A DNA stretch of 64,000 bases from CAYYYJ01 sp964631205 (lineage in GTDB: Archaea; Aenigmatarchaeota; Aenigmatarchaeia; QMZP01; JACQNV01). The first letter of the stretch is position 1. Every line of letters begins with the position of its first letter. Location: the NCBI GenBank assembly GCA_964631205.1, contig CAZVWU010000004.1, positions 1-64,000 on the forward strand. Reading direction: 5' to 3'. Positions 57,965 through 64,000 of the stretch are shown here, piece by piece. The position numbers were made by a program, and so were the translations under genes. The notes beneath the pieces are model-generated. The model was not told the DNA's origin, did not search any database, and saw only the letters and a list, made by a program, of their open reading frames with translations.

Positions 57965-60292
57965 ATGCCACCAGATTACGAATACGATGCCGACAGGGGA
58001 ATTCTGAGAATCAACATGTGGGGGAAGCAGTACGGCCCCTCTATTGAAGATTATGACGACTGCATGAGCTCTGTAATAAAAGCAATACTTGAGGTAAAGG
58101 AAGTGAGCTCAGTAGTCCTTACAAAAGAGAGGGAATATGAATACGGGCCTGAGCAGACAAGGCTCCTCGCTGAAATAGCAGGCCTGATAGAAGAAATAGT
58201 AAAAAGCCGCCTTATTTTCGAAATAGGGAAAGCAAAGACAGCAAAAGAAAGGAATGAACAGAGGATCTGTGAAAAATTCTATCCTGAGTGGCTGTCCAAG
58301 CTCCGGTATATTATCGAGATGATAAACAGGGATCCGATAGGCGCTTATGTTGAAACTGGAAGGGAAGCCAGGCGGTCAATAGTCAGCTCAAAGACGCTCC
58401 CCCCAAAACTCGGCAGCTGCTATAAAAATTTTTACATAAACCGTGTCCTCAATGTGTTAAAGGAAAAGTTTGAAAAAACAGAATTGATAAAAAAGGCAAA
58501 AGAATTTTCTGACTTGGCTGGCTACCGCATTGGCGACCGTTCCCTTTACAGGCAGCTGTTCCTTCCATCAACAAGGCCAAACTTCATGTACACCAGATAC
58601 ATCATTTCGCCGCCAGAAAACGGAATAAGCATAGAGAAGTACACAATAGGCAAAACAGAAGACAACTCTGAAGGGGAAGCTGAAGTTGAGATCTTTAAAA
58701 TACCCGGCGAATCCCAGTATTTCTACCACATAGTCCCTCCAGAATTCAAGCTGCCAGAAAAACACTACATCATCCTCGATGCGGCAAGGAGGCGCATGCT
58801 CACGGAAAGGCCAAAGGCAGTCGAGTTCGTCAAATCCGAGGAAAGAAAATTCACCTACAACATAGGCGAAGACCTTATAAGAAGCATAGCAGAAACACAA
58901 AAGGTAAGGTTGGAGGTCAAGGATCTTGAAAAACTTGCAACAATACTAACAAGATATACAGCTGGGCTTGGCGTCCTAGAAATCCTGCTCAAAGACCCAA
59001 GAATCCAGGACATCTATATTAACTCCCCTGTAGACAGGCTGCCGATAATGATCTTGCACGACACAGCACAGGAGTGCAAGACAAACCTCATGCCAACAAG
59101 GGAGGATTCAGAAGGCTGGGCAACAAGGCTAAGAAGCTATTCAGGGCGCCCGCTGGATGAAGCCAACCCTGTTCTGGACACAGAGATTACACTCCCTTCT
59201 GCAAGGGCAAGGTTCGCTGTCATAACAAGAACCCTGTCTCCAGAGGGTTTAGGCTTCGCAATAAGAAGGCATCGGGATAAGACATGGACGCTCCCGCTCT
59301 TTGTATACGAAAATAAAGCAGCCCAAAAAACCAGGATGCTCGACCCCTTGGCAGCAGGCCTCCTTTCCTTCTTATTTGATAATGCAGCATCCACATTAAT
59401 AGCAGGAGGCCGTTCCTCTGGCAAGACATCTGTCCTGAGCGCCCTGATGCTCGAGATAATGCCAAAGGTGAGGGTGATAACATTAGAAGACACCCTGGAG
59501 CTTCCGGTAAAACAGATGATTGAGCTTGGTTATAACATAGAGTCCCTGAAATCAAGGTCTGTAATCACAACAGTTGAAACAGAAATACCAGCAGATATCG
59601 CGCTTAGGACAGCTCTCAGGTTAGGGGAATCTGCAATGATAGTTGGCGAAATCCGATCCCTTGAAGCAAAGGTTTTGTGGGAAGCAATGAGAATAGGGGC
59701 ATTATCAAACGTCGTTGCAGGCACAATCCATGGGGAAAACCCGTATGGGGTATATGACCGTGTTGTAAACGATTTAGGGGTTCCCCCAACCAGCTTTAAG
59801 GCCACAGACATAATTGTGATCTGCAGAAAGCAGAGGCTTGCAAGCGGCATGGCCTCTGAAAGGAAAATAGTCTCTATAACAGAGGTCAGGAAAAAATGGT
59901 CAGAAGACCCGTTAAAAGAGGGGGGGTTTGTTGATCTCATGACTTATTCGATAAAAGAAGATGCCTTGAAGCCGACAGACGTCCTGATAAACGGGGAGTC
60001 AGAAGTCCTGACACGCATTATGAATAGCGTAAAAGATTTTAAGGGTGAATGGAAACGTGTCTGGGCAAACATCAACATGCGCGCCAAAGTAATAAAAACA
60101 ATGGTTGATACAGCTGCGAAAATGGATAAAGACCCAAGGAGCCCGCAGCACTTAGAAGCAGACTGGGTTGTTAAGTCAAACTCCCAACTCCATATGCTCA
60201 TGCAGGAAGTAAAAGAGGAAACAGGCGAATTAGACCATGATTTGGTCTACCAAAAGTGGCTGGCCTGGTATAAAAAAGAATTAAAAGGCTAG
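57965..60292 (+). CDS. Type II/IV secretion system ATPase (GspE/FlaI-like)
   Basis: A 775-residue motor ATPase for pilus/archaellum-type assembly. Residues 1-about 310 are a lineage-specific N-terminal region. The conserved part has L-L-K-D-P-R-I-Q-D-I-Y-I-N-S (about 340), Walker A A-G-G-R-S-S-G-K-T-S (about 480), the Asp box E-D-T-L-E-L-P, Walker B with V-G-E-I-R-S (about 558) and the His box T-I-H-G-E. Much longer than FlaI (about 550). It powers a filament or secretion apparatus with the GspF-like protein at 61127. Confidence 0.92.
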   Translation: MPPDYEYDADRGILRINMWGKQYGPSIEDYDDCMSSVIKAILEVKEVSSVVLTKEREYEYGPEQTRLLAEIAGLIEEIVKSRLIFEIGKAKTAKERNEQRICEKFYPEWLSKLRYIIEMINRDPIGAYVETGREARRSIVSSKTLPPKLGSCYKNFYINRVLNVLKEKFEKTELIKKAKEFSDLAGYRIGDRSLYRQLFLPSTRPNFMYTRYIISPPENGISIEKYTIGKTEDNSEGEAEVEIFKIPGESQYFYHIVPPEFKLPEKHYIILDAARRRMLTERPKAVEFVKSEERKFTYNIGEDLIRSIAETQKVRLEVKDLEKLATILTRYTAGLGVLEILLKDPRIQDIYINSPVDRLPIMILHDTAQECKTNLMPTREDSEGWATRLRSYSGRPLDEANPVLDTEITLPSARARFAVITRTLSPEGLGFAIRRHRDKTWTLPLFVYENKAAQKTRMLDPLAAGLLSFLFDNAASTLIAGGRSSGKTSVLSALMLEIMPKVRVITLEDTLELPVKQMIELGYNIESLKSRSVITTVETEIPADIALRTALRLGESAMIVGEIRSLEAKVLWEAMRIGALSNVVAGTIHGENPYGVYDRVVNDLGVPPTSFKATDIIVICRKQRLASGMASERKIVSITEVRKKWSEDPLKEGGFVDLMTYSIKEDALKPTDVLINGESEVLTRIMNSVKDFKGEWKRVWANINMRAKVIKTMVDTAAKMDKDPRSPQHLEADWVVKSNSQLHMLMQEVKEETGELDHDLVYQKWLAWYKKELKG

Positions 60293-60315
60293 CCTTTCTT
60301 TCAAAAAGAAAGGCT
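60291..60315 (+). repeat. Dispersed hairpin element downstream of the ATPase gene
   Basis: AGCCTTTCTTT-CAA-AAAGAAAGGCT, an 11-bp perfect hairpin that begins in the TAG stop codon, followed by ACCGTACCCAAGAAACCG. It matches the 5' hairpin plus CCCAAGAAA box of the tRNA-Asn and 55471 copies. It could act as a terminator. Confidence 0.6.
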
Positions 60316-60384
60316 ACCGTACCCAAGAAACCGCTATAGAAAGAATTAAAAGGTTGGCGAGCATATATTTATATATCTAATAAT

Positions 60385-61020
60385 ATGGCATACAGTTTTC
60401 AAAGAAGAGGAAACCTGAATAAGAACAGGATAGCAGTCTATGCAGCAGTCTTACTGATTTTTGCAGTCTCAGCAACCATCTTAATAGGCGGCAGCAAGGA
60501 CAATGAAAAGGAAGAATCCAGCGGTTATATAGTCGCCAAGCAGGAAGAGCCAACGAAAGTCAGCGGCATCAATACTATTGATGATGTCCAAAGGCAGCTG
60601 GATAAGCTAAAATCCGACATTAATATTTTTAGCACAAACCTAACAAGCTGTTTTGAAGAGACTGCATCCATTGCTACAGAGCTTCAGGGATGCAAAAGCG
60701 ATACAACACTCTGCAAAGCAGACTTTGCTAAACTAACAGCAAACAAGACAGTTGCAGAGCAAGTCTGCCTTACTGAAAAAACAAACCTCCAGCTCAGCCT
60801 GTCAGACTCTGACACAAAAAACTCCGAACTGAACAAAACACTTGTCGCAATCACCCAGGATCACAACTTGTTGGAAAAGCAATATAATAATCTGGCTGCA
60901 AATTCAGCCAACAACATCTGCTGCAAAGCAAAAGTCGACAACCCTAAGATAAAATTCTATAAAATCGAGAGCGACAAAATAGCCTGTAGCGAAGATTCAG
61001 GCACATTGCTTGGCTGCTAA
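60385..61020 (+). CDS. Membrane-anchored coiled-coil protein with Cys pairs
   Basis: A 211-residue protein. One membrane helix (about 18-36) is followed by an extracytoplasmic-type region with coiled coil (about 65-175) and six or more cysteines, ending I-C-C-K-A-K and a final C. Spacing suggests disulfides, so it is probably on the outside of the membrane. Between the ATPase and the GspF-like gene, it is likely a structural part of the filament or secretion complex. No family recognised. Confidence 0.65.
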   Translation: MAYSFQRRGNLNKNRIAVYAAVLLIFAVSATILIGGSKDNEKEESSGYIVAKQEEPTKVSGINTIDDVQRQLDKLKSDINIFSTNLTSCFEETASIATELQGCKSDTTLCKADFAKLTANKTVAEQVCLTEKTNLQLSLSDSDTKNSELNKTLVAITQDHNLLEKQYNNLAANSANNICCKAKVDNPKIKFYKIESDKIACSEDSGTLLGC

Positions 61021-61085
61021 TATACCCTTTCTTTTTTCTAAAACAAAAACACGAGCCTTATAATCCAATAAAGAAATCTCATTAC
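61021..61085 (+). repeat. Degenerate dispersed element before the GspF-like gene
   Basis: TATACCCTTTCTTTTTTC ... GAGCCTTATAATCCAATAAAGAAATCTCATTAC aligns with the D-loop insertion of tRNA-Thr (TATACCCTTTTC ... AGCCTTATAACCC ... GAAAGGAATTAC). The hairpin is weaker here. Confidence 0.55.
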
Positions 61086-61126
61086 TTTTTCTCTGATTAA
61101 TAAGAGGATTCGAACAAAAATATACC

Positions 61127-63208
61127 ATGGGGTTTGGAAGGAAGAAAAAAAGGCGGCCGAGCAAAGGAGAATTAAGATACAGGCTTCTTGAAAAGAAGAT
61201 AAATTCTAGGGAATACAAAATCTTCAGCCAAAAAGAATCAAGGAAGCTTAACTGGTACGAATCTTATACCAGAACGGCCGCGAAGCTGATAAATGTAAAG
61301 CCTTCTGTAAATTCAGCCAAAGAACTTGCCAACGCGATAACCTTCACTGGTTTAAGGACAACACCAACTGGCGTCTACTCAGCCCTCTTTTTAACAATCA
61401 TTATTTTTGTTGTCTTCGGCCTTTCAGCATTTGTGGTCAGCGGTTTCAGCTCAATCACACTCCCTCTTATCATTATCCTTGTGGGTGTGGGATTCGGCTA
61501 CTACATATTGAAGTACACTGAAAATCAGGTGAAGATAATGAGGGTCAGAGCATCCTCTCAAGTAGTCCTCGCAATCCTTTACATGGTTGTATCGATGAGG
61601 ATGTCCCCGAACCTTGAAAGGGCTTTGAAATTTACAGCCTCAAACATCTCAGGCGAGCTGGCATGGGATATGAGAAAACTTGTCTGGGACATAATGATGA
61701 GGAAATATAACTCAGCTGATGAGGCACTGTCCAGTTATATAGTAAAGTGGAAGCCGGAAAACGAGGAGTTTTCAGAGGCCCTTAGGTTGATAAGGGATTC
61801 CCAATACCACACGCCTGAAAGGGCAGAAGCAACTCTTGATGAAGCGCTTGATGTGATATTAGAAGGAACAAAATCAAGGATGAAGACCTACACCCAGGAC
61901 CTTAGGCTCCCTGTGATGGTAATCCACATGATGGGCATAATCCTCCCTGTTTTAGGGACAATAATGGCGCCAATGGCAGCTGTTTTCATGGGCGATGCTC
62001 TCCAGCCCCATTATTTCATAATAGGCTATAATATTTTGCTTCCCCTGTTTATCATGTGGTTTATTAATAATACGCTGAAGAAGAGGCCGGTGACGATATC
62101 GGAAATAAATATAAACGATGCTCCAGGGATTCCGCCTAAAGGCACATTCTTTATAGGAGGAAGAAACCAACGAAGAACGGCCTTTCCCGCATTGCCGATA
62201 GCGCTAATAATAGGGTTGTTGGTAATGCTGCCGCCAATATTTTACTTTTCAAATTCGCCTGAATTTTTGCTTCCGCCTGAAGGGGCTGTTACAAAGGGCG
62301 CTCAGTTCCCTATCGAAGCGCTGTTCATGTCAATCATGATAACTGTTGCTATAGGCATCGCTATAGCTTCCTACTTTTTGCTTACAAATATCCAAGCAAT
62401 CAAAAAGCAAAAGCAGATAGAGGCGACAGAAGGCCAGCTCGAGCTCGCCCTTTTCAGCTTGGGCAACAGAATAGGCGCAGGGATCCCAGTCGAGCTTGCG
62501 CTTGAAAAAGCCATACCTGATATCAAAGACAAAGAAATAGCTGACCTTTACAAAATAGCAGTGAGAAACATCAAAGAAGGCGGCATGACTTTAGAAGACG
62601 CCTTCTTTGACAAAACCTACGGCGCAATAAGGCACTATCCAAGCAAGCTTATCAGAAATATTGTGTATGCAGTTGTGGACACTTCGAAAAAGGGGGTTGG
62701 CTACACATCCAAATCCATGATGACCATTGCCAGATACATGAAAAATGTCCGTGAAACCCAGGAATATATAAAGGAAATATTATCTGAGACGACAAGCTCA
62801 ATGAAATTCCAAGCTTACATGCTGACTCCAATAATAACAGGCCTGATAGTCTCGATGTCCCAAATAATAGTCCAAGTCCTCTCAACCTTAGGCCAGAGGC
62901 TTGCCCAATCTGGGCTGGCAGGAGAAGGAGCGCTCGCGGGCATAGGCACAAACCTTTTCGGCGATGTTGACAAAGCGATGCCGCCAGCAGTATTCCAGCT
63001 GATAGTAGGCGTCTATCTGATAGAAGTGATAGTAATATTAGCTGTATTCCTGACAAAAATATCCCATGGAGAAAACAGAGTTATCCAAGGAATGTCTACA
63101 GGCAAAATGCTGATAATAGGCTTGGTTATGTACGCGGTTGTAGCTTTGATTTCCGGCACAATGTTCGTCGGCCTAATAGGGAATGCACTAAAGTCCTTTA
63201 CAGCATAA
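61127..63208 (+). CDS. Double GspF/TadC-like integral membrane protein
   Basis: A 693-residue membrane platform protein with two GspF-type cytosolic helical domains (about 140-270 and 430-570) and about nine membrane helices: paired near 85-130, 270-320, 355-430, and the C-terminal set near 565-690. Double-domain proteins of this kind (FlaJ/PilC/TadB-TadC fusions) form the membrane base that the ATPase rotates or pushes. The end reads F-V-G-L-I-G-N-A-L-K-S-F-T-A. A related tail recurs at 63507. Confidence 0.88.
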   Translation: MGFGRKKKRRPSKGELRYRLLEKKINSREYKIFSQKESRKLNWYESYTRTAAKLINVKPSVNSAKELANAITFTGLRTTPTGVYSALFLTIIIFVVFGLSAFVVSGFSSITLPLIIILVGVGFGYYILKYTENQVKIMRVRASSQVVLAILYMVVSMRMSPNLERALKFTASNISGELAWDMRKLVWDIMMRKYNSADEALSSYIVKWKPENEEFSEALRLIRDSQYHTPERAEATLDEALDVILEGTKSRMKTYTQDLRLPVMVIHMMGIILPVLGTIMAPMAAVFMGDALQPHYFIIGYNILLPLFIMWFINNTLKKRPVTISEININDAPGIPPKGTFFIGGRNQRRTAFPALPIALIIGLLVMLPPIFYFSNSPEFLLPPEGAVTKGAQFPIEALFMSIMITVAIGIAIASYFLLTNIQAIKKQKQIEATEGQLELALFSLGNRIGAGIPVELALEKAIPDIKDKEIADLYKIAVRNIKEGGMTLEDAFFDKTYGAIRHYPSKLIRNIVYAVVDTSKKGVGYTSKSMMTIARYMKNVRETQEYIKEILSETTSSMKFQAYMLTPIITGLIVSMSQIIVQVLSTLGQRLAQSGLAGEGALAGIGTNLFGDVDKAMPPAVFQLIVGVYLIEVIVILAVFLTKISHGENRVIQGMSTGKMLIIGLVMYAVVALISGTMFVGLIGNALKSFTA

Positions 63209-63326
63209 TTACAGAATAAGATATACCAGTCTAAACACAATAAATATTATGATAGAATTTTTGGTCCTCTTTCTTTACCTTATCAAAACCCGCAATAGAA
63301 AAAAGCAGCTGTCAGGTGAAATAGAC

Positions 63327-63467
63327 ATGAGTACATTTTTTGTAATTTTTGTTATTGTTGTAGGCGCCATTCTAATCATTATCGCAGCCGTGGCCTTTGG
63401 TGGAGAGAAAACACTAACTGCCCAAGGAAAAATAGAAATAGAAAAACTAACAAAAAACCTGGGTTAG
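63327..63467 (+). CDS. Small single-pass membrane protein (46 residues)
   Basis: M-S-T-F-F-V-I-F-V-I-V-V-G-A-I-L-I-I-I-A-A-V-A-F-G-G is one membrane helix, followed by a short charged tail ending K-N-L-G. AGGTGA lies 7 nt upstream as a Shine-Dalgarno sequence, so ATG 63327 is preferred; an in-frame ATG at 63249 would make 72 residues. It lies between the GspF-like gene and the remnant of a second GspF 3' tail. Confidence 0.6.
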   Translation: MSTFFVIFVIVVGAILIIIAAVAFGGEKTLTAQGKIEIEKLTKNLG

Positions 63468-63506
63468 GATAAATTAATCCCTTTCCTAACCTAATCCCAA
63501 CCCATA

Positions 63507-63578
63507 AAGTTTGCAGGCCTGATAGGGAATGCACTGCAGAGCTTTACTGGGCAAGTTGAATCATCTCTATTTATTTAA
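63507..63578 (+). pseudogene. Remnant of a GspF-like 3' tail
   Basis: Encodes K-F-A-G-L-I-G-N-A-L-Q-S-F-T-G-Q-V-E-S-S-L-F-I-stop, matching the last residues of the protein at 61127 (F-V-G-L-I-G-N-A-L-K-S-F-T-A), with mostly synonymous differences in the shared codons. No start codon or upstream coding sequence is present. Confidence 0.65.
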
Positions 63579-63582
63579 ACTT
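63569..63582 (+). promoter_or_regulatory. Probable TATA box of tRNA-Thr
   Basis: The A/T-rich TATTTATTTAAACT is centred about 35 nt upstream of the tRNA-Thr 5' end, a normal archaeal TATA position. Confidence 0.45.
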
Positions 63583-63625
63583 TTAACAAACTAATTATAG
63601 TCCAATCAAGCTCCAGTGGCTCAGT

Positions 63626-63716
63626 CATATACCCTTTTCTTTCTCGAAAGAAAAGCCTTATAACCCAAAAGAAAGGAATTACAAAATAAGGTTGGAGAAA
63701 TCCAAGGTTACTGAAT
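63626..63716 (+). other. D-loop intron of tRNA-Thr carrying the dispersed element
   Basis: About 91 nt between AGT and GGTA. It contains CTTTTCTTT-CTCG-AAAGAAAAG (63633-63654), then CCTTATAACCCAAAAGAAAGG, ATTAC, and a second hairpin TTGGA-GAAA-TCCAA (63692-63705) with a GNRA loop. The first part matches 61021-61085 almost completely. Confidence 0.75.
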
Positions 63717-63736
63717 GGTAGAGCGTTGCCTTGGTA

Positions 63737-63786
63737 AGCACCCTTTTCTGATCATAGATCAAAAAGCGTGCACGGAAAAACTGATG
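63737..63786 (+). other. Canonical 37/38 intron of tRNA-Thr
   Basis: About 50 nt after A37. Its layout (GC-C-TTTTC, ATCAAAAA, GCG-GCAC, GGAAAAA) is similar to that of the D-loop intron of tRNA-Asn (4149-4203), suggesting shared origin. Confidence 0.75.
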
Positions 63787-63830
63787 AGGCAAAGGCCGCG
63801 AGTTCGATTCTCGCCTGGGGCTCTAAACTG

Positions 63831-63844
63831 ATATATAATAAAAT
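63831..63844 (+). promoter_or_regulatory. Probable TATA box of tRNA-Trp
   Basis: ATATATAATAAAAT lies 17-30 nt upstream of the tRNA-Trp 5' end. Confidence 0.45.
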
Positions 63845-63860
63845 ACAAAATATCCGTTAA

Positions 63861-64000
63861 GGGGTCTTAGTCTAGTGGTAGGATAGCAGGCTCCAATTCA
63901 GACCTTTTCTTTTCAAAAAAGAAAAGGCCCGAACGCCTAAAAGAAAACAGTTTGCAAATTTGGAGCGATGAGGTTTTTTGAGATTCTCAAAGAATCAGTG
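63861..64000 (+). tRNA. tRNA-Trp (CCA), partial, interrupted by an intron
   Basis: 5' half only. Acceptor strand GGGGTCT (63861-63867), T8, D arm GTCT-AGTGGTA-GGAT (63870-63884), anticodon 5' stem GCAGG (63886-63890), then C-T-CCA-A with anticodon CCA at 63893-63895 and A37. After this, intron sequence runs to the window end, so the 3' half is not seen. Trp is inferred from U33 and the CCA register; archaeal tRNA-Trp genes commonly have a 37/38 intron. Confidence 0.7.
63897..64000 (+). other. tRNA-Trp intron (5' part) with dispersed element
   Basis: Starts after A37. It contains ACCTTTTCTTTTC-AAAAAAGAAAAGG (near 63901-63927), then CCTAAAAGAAAACAG, and TTGGAGC (63960-63966), which is complementary to the exon GCTCCAA as expected for anticodon-intron pairing. 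GCGATGA nearby is a weak box-C-like match. Incomplete. Confidence 0.6.

Larger units (their letters stand above)
63610..63822 (+). tRNA. tRNA-Thr (GGT) with D-loop and anticodon-loop introns
   Basis: Acceptor GCTCCAG (63610-63616) pairs with CTGGGGC (63815-63821); discriminator T (63822), as in archaeal tRNA-Thr. D stem GCTC/GAGC (63619-63622, 63721-63724). Anticodon stem TTGCC/GGCAA (63726-63730, 63788-63792), loop TTGGTAA with GGT at 63733-63735 and A37. T arm GCGAG-TTCGATT-CTCGC (63798-63814). Removing 91 nt from the D loop and 50 nt at 37/38 leaves 72 nt. The D-loop site is the same as in tRNA-Asn. Confidence 0.9.

Noticed and set aside
61085..61126. GGATTCGAAC, which looks like a T-loop on the minus strand, near a degenerate element
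   Set aside because: No T stem, acceptor or other tRNA arms can be formed around it.
63775..63800. Hammerhead-ribozyme-like CTGATGA in the tRNA-Thr intron
   Set aside because: The required GAAA and surrounding helices are missing; a seven-base match is expected by chance.
1..64000. CRISPR array, rRNA genes or insertion sequences
   Set aside because: No regularly spaced direct repeats of CRISPR size, no rRNA sequence and no transposase were seen in the window.

Overview
The window is an AT-rich archaeal chromosome segment. It carries archaeal-type ribosomal proteins (S17e, L44e, S27e, L21e, S9, S12), aIF2-alpha, Rpo4, PCNA, GINS, DnaG, Pus10, Trm56, class I CCA enzyme, tRNA-splicing endonuclease, ABCE1 and diphthine synthase. 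The fused primase (PriS plus the PriL iron-sulfur domain), the many small membrane and orphan proteins and the heavily interrupted tRNA genes point to a DPANN-type archaeon (Woesearchaeota/Pacearchaeota-like; lineage is inferred, no rRNA is present).

Layout. 0-4 kb: S17e, an ITPase, small enzymes, an MFS transporter and endA on the minus strand. 4.1-4.6 kb: tRNA-Asn with insertions in both the D and T loops and tRNA-Phe with three introns, read away from endA. 4.6-16.9 kb: AlkD, a prenyl synthase, small membrane proteins, PCNA, M1 aminopeptidase, primase, GINS, L44e, S27e and aIF2-alpha. 16.9-32 kb: SRP54, a permuted GTPase, Pus10, L21e, Rpo4, DUF655, CBS, Trm56, S12, S9, DnaG and several orphan inserts. 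32-39 kb: CCA enzyme, a cysteine-rich secreted protein, CMP kinase, a nucleotidyltransferase and a response regulator. 39.5-44.2 kb: an uncharacterised four-gene minus-strand cluster built around an endonuclease-IV-like TIM barrel. 44.3-54.3 kb: rhodanese/MBL fusion, ABCE1, a NusA-like KH protein, Dph5 and orphan genes. 54.3-63.2 kb: a probable type IV filament/secretion locus (GspE-type ATPase, double GspF/TadC protein, coiled-coil and membrane proteins). 63.6-64.0 kb: tRNA-Thr with two introns and a tRNA-Trp cut by the window end.

The most unusual signals are at RNA level. All four tRNA genes are interrupted, some at non-canonical places, and several insertions share a T-rich hairpin element that also sits in protein-gene intergenic regions. 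The only splicing endonuclease gene here has Ala in place of the catalytic Lys. A second family of structured elements (GGGAYGA - stem - loop with CAATTGG - stem - CAGCTGA) recurs between co-directional genes, always in the sense orientation. A 13-bp palindrome, ATAACA(C/G)TGTTAT, occurs seven times in five intergenic regions and looks like an operator.

Other notable points: ABCE1 has lost exactly the four cysteines of one of its two [4Fe-4S] clusters; the 3' tail of rpl21e is repeated with only synonymous changes; a similar 3' tail remnant lies after the GspF-like gene; two genes are frameshifted; and two small genes (57 and 43 codons) are easily missed.
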